From assembly GCA_964492775.1 (NCBI GenBank), contig CAZBLH010000004.1, forward strand, positions 1 through 64,000: 64,000 nucleotides of DNA, written 5' to 3'. Shown here piece after piece: positions 25,495 to 34,403 of the stretch (positions within the stretch are counted from its first letter, which is position 1; the number at the start of each line of letters is the position of its first letter). The notes under the pieces are model-generated. The model was not told where the DNA came from. It made no database searches and saw nothing but the letters and a program-made list of their open reading frames with translations. A program made the position numbers and the translations under genes. The DNA comes from WRDS01 sp964492775. Lineage in GTDB: Bacteria; Actinomycetota; Coriobacteriia; Anaerosomatales; PHET01.

Positions 25495-26508
25495 CTACTC
25501 CATCGCGCGCAGATGGGGGTACGGGTTCACAGCACCGCCTCCGCCTGGATGGATCTCGAAGTGCAGGTGCGGCGCATTGGCTGACGCGTTGCCGGTCGAG
25601 CCGACGTAGCCGATGACCTGCCCGGCGCTCACTCGACCGCTTCGCACAGCCCACGAGCTGAGGTGCGCATAGTAGTAGCTCACTCCGTTGTCGCCCCGTA
25701 ACCAGATGACTCTACCGCCGAGGCCACCCGTCTTCGAACTCACTGTCCCGCTCGTCACAGCCACGCAGGGCGTGCCGTGAGGTGACATGATGTCCGTGCC
25801 TTGGTGACGACGCCGACCACCGGAGCGCGACGCTCCCCAAGTGTTGGAGTAGTAGTAGGAACCTCGGACCGGAAAGACGAGTCCGTTGGAGCCCGCGACT
25901 GCCCGATAGCTAGTGGACGAGACTCCGCGCTCCTTCGCCCTGGCGGCAGCGAGCCGACTCTTGACCTGATCGAACTCGGCTTGGACGCCTTTCAGCTCCT
26001 TCTGGAGCTTGTCGCGCTGTGCCCGCAACTCCTTCGTCCTCTGTGCGCGCTTCTTCTGCTCGGCGCTCAACCGCTTCTGGTCCTCAAGAAGATCGCGACG
26101 CAAGGACTTCACTTCGGCGACGACCTCCGCATCAGCGTCACCGATGCGCGCGAGATAGTCCGCACGAGTCACAAGCTCTTCAAACGAGCCCGAGCCTACG
26201 AGGAAGCTGATCACGTCGAGGTTCTGCCGGCGGTAGATGCCACTGACCCGGCCGCCCAGTCGGTTCTGGGCCTCAACGAGCTTGGTCTCAGTCTCGGCGA
26301 TGTCCTTCTCGGTACGCTCGAGTGCGACCTCGGTCTCGTCGAGCTCCCAGTACGCCTTCTCGTATGCCGCTCCGGCGCGCTGGGTCTTCTTCTTGACGGC
26401 TTCAAGCTCCTTCTTGAGCTCCGCCACGGTCGCTGCACCGGCACTTGCCGGAAACGCAATACACAGCACTAGAGCTGCGATCGCGATGCGCGAGATGGCC
26501 TGCCTCAT
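25495..26508 (-). CDS. Secreted coiled-coil M23 peptidase (EnvC/RipA-like)
   Basis: Predicted cell-wall endopeptidase or amidase activator. Signal peptide (residues 1-25, ends ASAGA), then ~190 residues of coiled coil (VAELKKELEAVKKKTQRA to QAEFDQVKSRLAAARAKE), then a C-terminal LytM/M23 domain. The zinc ligands are present: RHQGTDI and PHLHFEIH, so it should be active. 337 residues. Its start overlaps the end of the PASTA gene (ATGA), so the two envelope proteins are co-translated. Likely acts in peptidoglycan remodelling at division. Confidence 0.88.
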   Translation of the reverse strand: MRQAISRIAIAALVLCIAFPASAGAATVAELKKELEAVKKKTQRAGAAYEKAYWELDETEVALERTEKDIAETETKLVEAQNRLGGRVSGIYRRQNLDVISFLVGSGSFEELVTRADYLARIGDADAEVVAEVKSLRRDLLEDQKRLSAEQKKRAQRTKELRAQRDKLQKELKGVQAEFDQVKSRLAAARAKERGVSSTSYRAVAGSNGLVFPVRGSYYYSNTWGASRSGGRRRHQGTDIMSPHGTPCVAVTSGTVSSKTGGLGGRVIWLRGDNGVSYYYAHLSSWAVRSGRVSAGQVIGYVGSTGNASANAPHLHFEIHPGGGGAVNPYPHLRAME

Positions 26509-27872
26509 GGCTGCTGCCTCTCCCCGAACGCCTCCCCCAGCGCAGTATATATCGCTTGCGCAACACGGTCTGCCCAGCGGGGATCACCGAACGCGGCGAC
26601 ATCGCTCTGAGACGTCAGGACGCCCAAGCCGATACGGACGGAGGGGTATGTCGTCCCCGACAGGACGGGGTCAGTGACGCTGCTCGACTCGATTGACGGA
26701 GGCACCGAGGAAGACAGTTGGTTCGCGACAACCGATGACAGGCTCGGCCGAGGCGCACCGGTGTTCGCGACCAGACTGACGGTCCGGCCTTCCTGACCCG
26801 TCGCGGCAACCGACAAGCCGATGCCCGCCACTGCGTTGATAGCGCGTGCATTCTGCGCACGCTCGGCATCTGGAGTACTCGTGACAAGCCCCGATCTCAA
26901 CACGTGGACGGTCGCGCCGGACGCCTCAAGCAACGAGCGCAGACGCCTGGACACCTCCATGGACGTATCAGACGTCGCACCGGCGGGCGACAGCGCCGGG
27001 TCGATGACGAACGTCAGCCCCTGCAAGTTGAACGGGCGAAGGGTCGCAGATCCGGAGATGGGAGCTGCTACCTGGACGTGGATAACGTCGCCCGTGCGCA
27101 CGATCGAGCCCGGCGACGGGATGGTCGCCAGCACCGTGTCGCTGGCGTCCTCGGACGCGATGTACTCGACTTCGATCACAAGGCCGCGGGCTTCAAGGAT
27201 TCCCCGTGCGAGCGATAGCCCATCGCCGATAACGTCGGGCATGACCATCTCTTCCGTGCCTGCTGACACAACAAGCTCAACGACCTCGCCGCGGGACGTC
27301 TCTACGCCCGCGCCGGGAAGTTGCTCAAGCACGCGTCCGATCGGCTCGGTACTGAACCGGTTCTCGACGACTCTTGACGTGAGTCCGGCGTGGGCGATGG
27401 TGGCCTGGGCCTCGCCCACCGAACGGCCCACAACATTTGGAACCACGGTACGCGACTCGGCATTGACCATGTACAGCGCGATGCCACCTACCACCAGAGC
27501 GGCGAGCAGCAACGCACCAAGGACCCACCAGACGCGGGAGACGAGCGGCTCGCGCGCGGGACGCTCACGATCCAGAGCAGGAACCAGTTGTGATTCGATC
27601 TCATCAGCGGGAGCGGTCTCGCCCTCGGCGTCCGCTTCACCACCGGCGTCAGCGCCGGAGGCGGAATCCTCGGCGTCGTCGCCAACTGTTATGGCAGGCT
27701 CGGTGCGCGGCAGCAGCTCTTCGGGGGTCTCCATCGACGCGAAATCGAGCTGCTCGGGGGCACGCTCGGCGGAGTCCCCAGGAGCAGCATCCGATGCGGC
27801 ATCGCCGGGAACCGCTTCCGGCTCGTCCGGGTGCTCGCGCGGCTCTTCAGTGTATGTGTTCTCTTCATCCAT
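26505..27872 (-). CDS. Membrane protein with two PASTA domains and a degenerate amidase_3-like domain
   Basis: 455 residues: an acidic disordered cytoplasmic segment (1-105), one transmembrane helix (~115-136), two PASTA repeats (~141-204 and ~208-269) and a C-terminal domain (~283-451) with the layout of N-acetylmuramoyl-L-alanine amidases. The catalytic DPGHGG is replaced by IDPALSPAGA, and the SxHxN motif by LSVAATG, so the zinc site is lost. It would bind peptidoglycan rather than cut it, perhaps regulating the coupled M23 enzyme. No SD before the ATG; a TAAACT box lies only 8 nt upstream, suggesting a leaderless mRNA. Domain limits are by eye. Confidence 0.78.
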   Translation of the reverse strand: MDEENTYTEEPREHPDEPEAVPGDAASDAAPGDSAERAPEQLDFASMETPEELLPRTEPAITVGDDAEDSASGADAGGEADAEGETAPADEIESQLVPALDRERPAREPLVSRVWWVLGALLLAALVVGGIALYMVNAESRTVVPNVVGRSVGEAQATIAHAGLTSRVVENRFSTEPIGRVLEQLPGAGVETSRGEVVELVVSAGTEEMVMPDVIGDGLSLARGILEARGLVIEVEYIASEDASDTVLATIPSPGSIVRTGDVIHVQVAAPISGSATLRPFNLQGLTFVIDPALSPAGATSDTSMEVSRRLRSLLEASGATVHVLRSGLVTSTPDAERAQNARAINAVAGIGLSVAATGQEGRTVSLVANTGAPRPSLSSVVANQLSSSVPPSIESSSVTDPVLSGTTYPSVRIGLGVLTSQSDVAAFGDPRWADRVAQAIYTALGEAFGERQQP

Positions 27873-27901
27873 AGCGTATCAGTTTAGCCTGAACGCAATT
27901 C

Positions 27902-27931
27902 TTGCGCCGAATGCGCACTGGCAGGTATTCT
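27902..27931 (+). promoter_or_regulatory. Candidate promoter of fmdB-type gene
   Basis: TTGCGC and TATTCT with an 18-bp spacer, 47 bp before the start codon, in the divergent gap with the PASTA gene. Confidence 0.5.
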
Positions 27932-27978
27932 GCTTCATTCATGGCAGACCAACAGACGGATCGAGAGGAGCGGTAGCT

Positions 27979-28263
27979 GTGCCGACGTACGACTTTCGCT
28001 GCACTGAGTGCGACACGACGTTCGAGGTGGTCAGGCCGATGAACTCGACCGCCGACGTCCTCTGTCCCGGCTGTGAAGCGCCGGCCGTGCGAGTGTTCAC
28101 TCCGGTAGGCATCGCCTTCAAAGGCTCCGGGTTCCACAACACCGACTACAGAGACTCCAAGCAGCGCACGGGAGCGCCCCCTGCGCCGGCCGAGTCATGC
28201 CCGACATGTCCGGCGGCCGCTTCATCTGGCGGCACCTGTCCGGCAGCGGCAAGCACCGAGTAA
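27979..28263 (+). CDS. FmdB-family zinc-ribbon regulatory protein
   Basis: 94 residues starting at GTG (VPTYDFRCTECDTTFEVV), with CxxC pairs CTEC and CPGC forming the zinc ribbon, then the family stretch VRVFTPVGIAFKGSGFHNTDY and a Cys/Ala/Pro-rich tail. AGGAG lies 9 nt before the GTG. FmdB family members are widespread; a link to formamidase regulation was described in Methylophilus, but function in most bacteria is unknown. The long plus-strand frame upstream of this GTG is antisense to the PASTA gene and not coding. A strong terminator follows. Confidence 0.88.
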   Translation: MPTYDFRCTECDTTFEVVRPMNSTADVLCPGCEAPAVRVFTPVGIAFKGSGFHNTDYRDSKQRTGAPPAPAESCPTCPAAASSGGTCPAAASTE

Positions 28264-28265
28264 CC

Positions 28266-28304
28266 CGAAGGCCCCGCAGATCGCGGGGCCTTCGCATTTC
28301 TTCG
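28266..28304 (+). terminator. Rho-independent terminator of fmdB-type gene
   Basis: CGAAGGCCCCGC, loop AGATC, GCGGGGCCTTCG: a perfect 12-bp stem followed by CATTTCTT, directly after the stop codon. Confidence 0.9.
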
Positions 28305-28365
28305 GCGGTCTGACGCAGGCGGGGCAGGACCGCGGGTTTCTCACTCGGTGGCGCGCTGGGCGGAC

Positions 28366-29331
<966 letters not shown>

Positions 29332-29346
29332 TAGACCCCTCCCTCG

Positions 29347-30726
29347 TTATCCTGCCCGCTCCAGACGTGCGACGAAGTGCCCGTCTGCGCCGCCTGGCTC
29401 GGGCAGAGACTGATACCAGCCCTCGGGGCCAACAAACCCCGTCCATGCGCTCGGCATGAGGTCGCCCACGGGCACTGCCGAGAACTCCCTCCCGGCCTCC
29501 GAACGCAAGAACCCCTCGACGACCTCTGCGTTTTCCCGACGCGCGATGGTGCATGTCGAGTACACCACGAAGCCGCCGGGCTTCACAAGCCGAGACGCCC
29601 GTTCGAGCATCATCCCGCCGAGCGCCGCAAGCGCTTCGATCTCTTCCGGTTTCGCACGCCAGCGCCTGTCGGGATGGCGGCGCAGGGTCCCGAGCCCCGA
29701 GCAGGGCGCATCGACGAGCACGCCATCGGCACCGGCTTCGCGCACGCCGACATCGGCTGGAGTCAGTGGGGCGGTGGCGTCAGCAGCCACGGTCACGATC
29801 TCGCCATAGCCGAGCGATTTCGCTGCTCCGGCGAGTCGGCCGAGCTTGAAATCGTGCAGATCGAGCGCCACGAGGCGCTCAAGTGGTCCGCCCGCGCGCC
29901 GTGCCAGCGCAGCAATCAGCAATGACTTGCCACCACGACCGGCGCCGATATCCACAAGAGTCATCCCAGGCCGGGGCTTCATTGCATGCACTGCCAGCTG
30001 CGCACCGGCATCCATCACGAGCGCTCGCTGCTCTCGCAATGCCTCTGCACGGCGCGCGACAGCCGGCCTCCCCGCGACGACAGCGCCGGGTAGACTGCCG
30101 AGCGCGGGCTCGGCGCCAAGGGCCTCCAACCCCGCCGAAAGGCGCTCGGCGGCGTCGGGTGCGGCGCCAAGAGCAGCGAACGTGAAAGGCGCGGGCACGT
30201 TGTTGGCCGCCATGACGCGCGCTGCGGTCTCTCGGCCGAGCTCGGCGACCCAGAGCTCGGCGAGCCAGCGCGGATGCCCGTACAGCCGAGCAAGGGCTGC
30301 GGTGTCGGCGTCCGGATCTCCCCAGGGGAAAGTCTCGGCTTCGCGAGCCACTCGGCGCATGACCGCGTTCACAAGCCCAGCCGACCGCGGGTGGGACGCC
30401 TTCGCCAGCTTGACGGTTTCGTTGACGGCGACCCAGGGCGACGTCTGCTCGAACAAGATCTCGTACGCCCCGAGTGCGAGTACATCCGAGGACTGCGGGT
30501 GGATGTTGGTGCCCGGGTCGACCACTCGCAGCACGGCTTCGTCCAGCGTTCCTCGGACGGCAATGGCTCCGTAAGCGAGCCGCGTGGCCATCGCGGCATC
30601 GCGGGGCTCGAGCCTCGCGCCACTCAGGACCGCGTCGAGCGTCTCATGCGCGTAAGCGTCGCGCTCCCGTACGCGCGTCAGAACCTCAAGTGCTACGACC
30701 CTCGCGGCCGATGGCTTGTCCGTCAC
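29347..30726 (-). CDS. rsmB: 16S rRNA (cytosine967-C5)-methyltransferase RsmB
   Basis: Methylates C967 of 16S rRNA with SAM. N-terminal NusB-like domain (~1-150, AARVVALEVLTRVRERDAYA), then a Rossmann methyltransferase with VDIGAGRGGKS (SAM), the catalytic VDAPCSGLGTLRRHPD and the second Cys in VVYSTCTI. 459 residues. GTG start overlapping the fmt stop (GTGA). Part of the priA-def-fmt-rsmB module. Confidence 0.95.
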   Translation of the reverse strand: MTDKPSAARVVALEVLTRVRERDAYAHETLDAVLSGARLEPRDAAMATRLAYGAIAVRGTLDEAVLRVVDPGTNIHPQSSDVLALGAYEILFEQTSPWVAVNETVKLAKASHPRSAGLVNAVMRRVAREAETFPWGDPDADTAALARLYGHPRWLAELWVAELGRETAARVMAANNVPAPFTFAALGAAPDAAERLSAGLEALGAEPALGSLPGAVVAGRPAVARRAEALREQRALVMDAGAQLAVHAMKPRPGMTLVDIGAGRGGKSLLIAALARRAGGPLERLVALDLHDFKLGRLAGAAKSLGYGEIVTVAADATAPLTPADVGVREAGADGVLVDAPCSGLGTLRRHPDRRWRAKPEEIEALAALGGMMLERASRLVKPGGFVVYSTCTIARRENAEVVEGFLRSEAGREFSAVPVGDLMPSAWTGFVGPEGWYQSLPEPGGADGHFVARLERAG

Positions 30727-31643
30727 AGTTCACACCAGGACCCTGAGTCATCGAACCGAGCGCCGCGAGCCCAGTCGCAGCCGGGCATCTCGGCCTTCCC
30801 GTCCGGCTTGACGCGCTCGACGAGCACGCTTCCGTCGGTGAAGCCGATCACGAGCGCGTGCTTCCGGCATGCCAATCCACCAGGCACAACATCCTCCTCG
30901 GCCTCGAAGGCTTCGGTCACGGTTGCCGAACGCCCGCAGATGGCGAGGCGCGCCGGCGCCTGTGGCGTGGATGCCCGGACTCGCCGAAGCGCGTCGGCGA
31001 CCGAGATATCCGGGGTGAGGGCGACATCCGGCTTCTCGATCTTGGCCGCGTACGTCGCCTGTGATTCGTCTTGCGGAGTCCAGACCACCGTTCCTGCCTC
31101 GATTGCTGCCAAGGCGCGGATGAGCGCACCAGCGCCCTTCTCGGCAAGCTCGGCGGTGAGCTCGGCTGCGGACTTCCCGGCAATCTCGACCGTCACCGGC
31201 TCGGTGAACGGACCGGTATCCAGGCCCTCTTCGATCTGCATGATCACCACACCGGTCTCGATATCGCCCGCGAGAATCGCGCGCTGCACCGGCGCGGCGC
31301 CGCGCCAGCGTGGGAGCAGCGAGCCGTGCACGTTGATCGCGCCGAGCGGCGGGACCGCGAGCACCTCGGGCGGCAGGATGAGGCCGTAGGCCGCTACGAC
31401 GATGACGTCAGGCGCGAGTGCGGCGAGTTCGGCGACGGCCGCCGGCTCGCGCAAGGTCGGCGGCTGACGCACCTCGATGCCGAGCTCGGCTGCGAGCTGC
31501 TTGACAGGCGATGACCGCAGGGTGCGGCCGCGCCCAGAAGCGGCGTCCGGGCGGGTGTAGGCGGCGACGACGTCGTGGTGCTCGGCGAGTGCGCGCAGCG
31601 AGGGCACCGCGAACTCCGGTGTCCCCATGAAGACGGCCCTCAT
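30723..31643 (-). CDS. fmt: Methionyl-tRNA formyltransferase
   Basis: Formylates initiator Met-tRNA with 10-formyl-THF. Opening MRAVFMGTPEFAVPSLRAL, folate/active site INVHGSLLPRWRGAAPVQ, and GVVIMQIEEGLDTGP; the C-terminal domain (~205-306) binds tRNA. 306 residues from the ATG with GGAG close in front; the longer frame reads into the toxin gene. Normally it follows def directly; here a toxin-antitoxin pair lies in between. Confidence 0.96.
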   Translation of the reverse strand: MRAVFMGTPEFAVPSLRALAEHHDVVAAYTRPDAASGRGRTLRSSPVKQLAAELGIEVRQPPTLREPAAVAELAALAPDVIVVAAYGLILPPEVLAVPPLGAINVHGSLLPRWRGAAPVQRAILAGDIETGVVIMQIEEGLDTGPFTEPVTVEIAGKSAAELTAELAEKGAGALIRALAAIEAGTVVWTPQDESQATYAAKIEKPDVALTPDISVADALRRVRASTPQAPARLAICGRSATVTEAFEAEEDVVPGGLACRKHALVIGFTDGSVLVERVKPDGKAEMPGCDWARGARFDDSGSWCEL

Positions 31644-31668
31644 GCGCGCTCCGTCCGAATCGATGGCG

Positions 31669-31965
31669 TCACCCTCTGTCTTCCCAGTAGAACGGCTTTC
31701 TTCTGAAGTGTGCAAGCGCAAGGACCAGAACCTCGTCATCTTCGACGGTGTATGTGACTCCATACGGAAACCTCGTCAATGGTCGCATGCGTGAGTGTTT
31801 GCCTACCACCGGCGAGGACAAGGGATACACGGCGATGACCTGGAGAGCGCGACGCAGGTCCGCCTCGAAGGCTACCGCCAAGTGTCGACCGATGGAGTCG
31901 TAGTATGCAACGGCCTCCCGAAGTTCCTCCTGCGCGGCAATGTGGACCCGAAAGGGGTGAGTCAC
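31669..31965 (-). CDS. ParE/RelE-superfamily toxin
   Basis: About 98 residues (VTHPFRVHIAAQEELREAVA onward) with the family pattern: AVAYYDSIGRHLAVAFEADL, PYGVTYTVEDDEVLVLALAHFRRKP and a C-terminal Tyr/Trp. Plasmid-stabilisation-type toxins of this fold poison gyrase (ParE) or cleave mRNA on ribosomes (RelE); the target cannot be told. GTG start overlapping the antitoxin stop. G+C is visibly lower than in the flanking def and fmt genes, suggesting insertion. Confidence 0.83.
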   Translation of the reverse strand: MTHPFRVHIAAQEELREAVAYYDSIGRHLAVAFEADLRRALQVIAVYPLSSPVVGKHSRMRPLTRFPYGVTYTVEDDEVLVLALAHFRRKPFYWEDRG

Positions 31966-32186
31966 CGGGATTCCGCGTACGCTTTGGCGAGCGCCTCCTC
32001 CAAGGATACCGTCTCGGCCAGCCCGCGCTGTATCTGCTCGTAGCGCCGGTCGGATTCCTCGATCCACAGTTGCACGTTCTCGTCCTCCGAGAGCGAGTCA
32101 AGGCTTCCGAGCAGGTCGCGCGCGATCTCGGCCCGAACCGACGGCTCCAGCTTCATGAGTTCGGATTTAAGTTCATCGATCGTCAT
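31962..32186 (-). CDS. Addiction-module antitoxin (TIGR02574 type)
   Basis: 74 residues: MTIDELKSELMKLEPSVRAE then LGSLDSLSEDENVQLWIEES and LAETVSLEEALAKAYAESR, the standard layout of the short antitoxins paired with ParE-like toxins. It precedes the toxin and overlaps it by 4 bp, the usual order for such pairs. GAGGTGACC lies before the ATG. It likely represses its own pair, but I see no clear operator. It splits def from fmt. Confidence 0.82.
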   Translation of the reverse strand: MTIDELKSELMKLEPSVRAEIARDLLGSLDSLSEDENVQLWIEESDRRYEQIQRGLAETVSLEEALAKAYAESR

Positions 32187-32245
32187 CTGGGGTCACCTCC
32201 CCGCGACCTTACCATCGAGGTCTGACTGCGATCTAACACGAATCC

Positions 32246-32764
32246 TTACTCCGTCTCGCCGGGCATCGCGCCGCGTGCCAAGGCATCCCGATAGCGCTTC
32301 AACGCCTCTCGGCGATCCTCCCGCGTGGCGCGGTCGATGATCAGTAGTCCATCGAGATGGTCGATCTCGTGCTGGAACATGCGTGCGGTGAGCCCCTCGG
32401 CCTCGATTCGCAGCGCCTTTCCGTCGAGCGTCATGCCTTCGACGGTCACTTTGCACGCACGCTCGACCGGCACGGTGATGCCCGGAAGCGAGAGGCAGCC
32501 CTCGTCTTCGGTCTCGCACTCACCGCTCGACTCGAGGATCACCGGGTTGCAGACCGCCGACAGCCCCGTCTTGTCCTCGGTCAGGTCGAATACGATGATG
32601 CGCTTCATCACGCCGATCTGCGGCGCCGCCAGCCCGACGCCGGGTGCCTCGTACATGACCTTAGCCATCTTCGCGGCAAGCGGGCCGAGCGTCTTGTCGG
32701 TCGCCGGGTCGATCTCGCTCGAGGTCACACCGAGCGTAGGATTGGGATGCGAAAGGATATCCAT
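32246..32764 (-). CDS. def: Peptide deformylase
   Basis: Metal enzyme removing the formyl group from nascent proteins. All three motifs are intact: GVGLAAPQIG, EGCLSLPG and QHEIDHLDGLL (metal ligands Cys, His, His). 172 residues from the ATG before DILSHPNPTL, which is the family start. It stands ~240 bp downstream of the lipoprotein gene and has a candidate promoter of its own. Confidence 0.96.
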   Translation of the reverse strand: MDILSHPNPTLGVTSSEIDPATDKTLGPLAAKMAKVMYEAPGVGLAAPQIGVMKRIIVFDLTEDKTGLSAVCNPVILESSGECETEDEGCLSLPGITVPVERACKVTVEGMTLDGKALRIEAEGLTARMFQHEIDHLDGLLIIDRATREDRREALKRYRDALARGAMPGETE

Positions 32765-32843
32765 GATTCTCTTCCAGTTGTGTCTTGACGGGCCGGAGAC
32801 CCCACACGCGCTCAAGCCCGGTCACTCCATGCGGATTGTCGCG

Positions 32844-32871
32844 AATATGATACCAGCCTGCTAGCTCACAA
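32844..32871 (-). promoter_or_regulatory. Candidate promoter of def
   Basis: TTGTGA and CATATT with a 16-bp spacer, ~80 bp upstream of def on the minus strand. Weak match; the rest of the 240-bp gap shows nothing else recognisable. Confidence 0.35.
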
Positions 32872-33006
32872 ACCGACATGCAACTGGTGGTCAATGCCTC
32901 AAGCTCGAAGAAGCTGAGACTGCTCGAACGGATCCGTGTTCAGGAGCGCGCAACAGCGGTATCGTTGCATCAGATTCCCCGCGTTTTCTTTCGGGTGCGA
33001 TCAGGG

Positions 33007-34272
33007 CTAGGAATCAGCGTCCAATTGCACTGTCCGCAGTGCAGGGCCATTTTCATCAGCGACCCCTACGAGCACTTCATCTACACCATCAGAATCAAGA
33101 TCGGCAGCGACAACAGAGACTGTTGCCGCTTTCTCGATCCACTCTTTAGAAATCTTCATCCGACCTTCTCGGTCCACTCTGACCAAGGCAAATGATGCCG
33201 GAAAACCCATGTCTCCCGCTTTGGCGTCAGCGGGTTCAATGAGCAGCAGCGACTCGCCGGAACTGCCGTCCACCGAAATAGCATAACTCGCATTCGCTCG
33301 CACCTCCCCAAGAATCTCCGGCTCTGCAGTTGAGGTCCAGACCGCCACTCTACTGGAGCCTGAACGCACGACAATTTCAACGCCGGGAGCTGCGCATAAA
33401 TCGGAGCACGCAAGTACATCGTTGGCCCCTTTTAGACTAAATACTTCTGCTGAGCCAGCTGGGGAAACGAGATGAGCCTCAATGCTCTCGGTATGCCGTC
33501 TCCAAAGGAGCCACGGCACCTGCTTGTCACCCGTCGAGAGCACACGCCAGTCGCCTTTTGCATCCAGAGACAGGGAGGTCGTCATCTCGCCCGTAGCCTC
33601 GTCCAGAACGAGCGCCTCCACACGTTCGCCGCGCGCTACAAGCAGAAGAACCTTGCCCGGGCCGCCAGGCATACTGGCGACAACGGCCCCATCTTCTGAC
33701 GCGTCATCCGGGTAGGTCCAAACACGCCTCCAGCCGCTCGCGCGCCGCTCAAAGCAGTCGACCCTCTGTCCTCCATCGGTGAGGTCATGCTCATCGACTT
33801 CCACTAGGACTCTCTGCTGCTCCGTAGCATGCAGTGAGGCCACTGTGCCGTATGTCAACAGAAGCGGCTGGCCGGACACTCCATCGTCGTCAAAGGACAT
33901 GGCGACAACTTCCGTATACGACATTCGACCTTCACCTGTTCCCGGTGGTCCGTAATCGGAGCCGGAGCGCCGCATCAGCATCTCATTTCTTGCATGAACA
34001 ACACCTTGCGTATACATGCCGAAGACGAGCGGTCGATCGGCCCTGATTGAATAGGATTGTGCAACCGCTGCGTAAGGTCTTAGCCCTTCGGCAGTGCCCT
34101 GCCAGATGCGTTCGCCTACGACCACCAGCGGCTTGTCGCCAGACTTGACCCCAACCAAAGGCACTCCAGATGTAGGAACGGAAGAAATGAGGAGTGGCTT
34201 GTCGCTGCAGCCCGTGAGCGCAAGCACAAGGGTGCACAAACACAAACCCAACCGCCAAACGATGTCTCGCAT
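33007..34272 (-). CDS. Lipoprotein of unknown function, beta-propeller/FG-GAP-like
   Basis: 421 residues with a lipoprotein signal peptide (lipobox ALTGC, Cys22). The body has no motif I recognise; it is beta-rich, with short repeated strands such as VVASMPGGPGKVLLLVARG and a final AADLDSDGVDEVLVGVAD that looks like an FG-GAP/VCBS repeat, so a propeller fold is a reasonable guess. Base composition is visibly poorer in G+C than priA and def on either side. It interrupts the usual priA-def adjacency. Probably surface-exposed; function unknown. Confidence 0.7.
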   Translation of the reverse strand: MRDIVWRLGLCLCTLVLALTGCSDKPLLISSVPTSGVPLVGVKSGDKPLVVVGERIWQGTAEGLRPYAAVAQSYSIRADRPLVFGMYTQGVVHARNEMLMRRSGSDYGPPGTGEGRMSYTEVVAMSFDDDGVSGQPLLLTYGTVASLHATEQQRVLVEVDEHDLTDGGQRVDCFERRASGWRRVWTYPDDASEDGAVVASMPGGPGKVLLLVARGERVEALVLDEATGEMTTSLSLDAKGDWRVLSTGDKQVPWLLWRRHTESIEAHLVSPAGSAEVFSLKGANDVLACSDLCAAPGVEIVVRSGSSRVAVWTSTAEPEILGEVRANASYAISVDGSSGESLLLIEPADAKAGDMGFPASFALVRVDREGRMKISKEWIEKAATVSVVAADLDSDGVDEVLVGVADENGPALRTVQLDADS

Positions 34273-34289
34273 GATACCTCACCCCTATC

Positions 34290-34312
34290 GTCACATAGCC
34301 ACGTCATGTGAC
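34290..34312. repeat. Inverted repeat upstream of the lipoprotein gene
   Basis: GTCACAT, 9-base spacer, ATGTGAC, ending 18 bp before the lipoprotein start. Could be an operator or an mRNA hairpin. The 130-bp gap to priA shows nothing else clear. Confidence 0.45.
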
Positions 34313-34403
34313 TCCTAACCCATTGCACCTCTCGCCTCCGATCTCGACTGTAGCTGTGCACGCGGGTTCACCTCCAACCCACAGGAAGTTGAGAGCGTCC
34401 CCG

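Noticed and set aside
26821..27978. Long plus-strand open frame running into the FmdB-type gene
   Set aside because: It is antisense to the PASTA gene, Ser/Thr/Pro-rich without family features; the real gene starts at the GTG with an SD at 27979.
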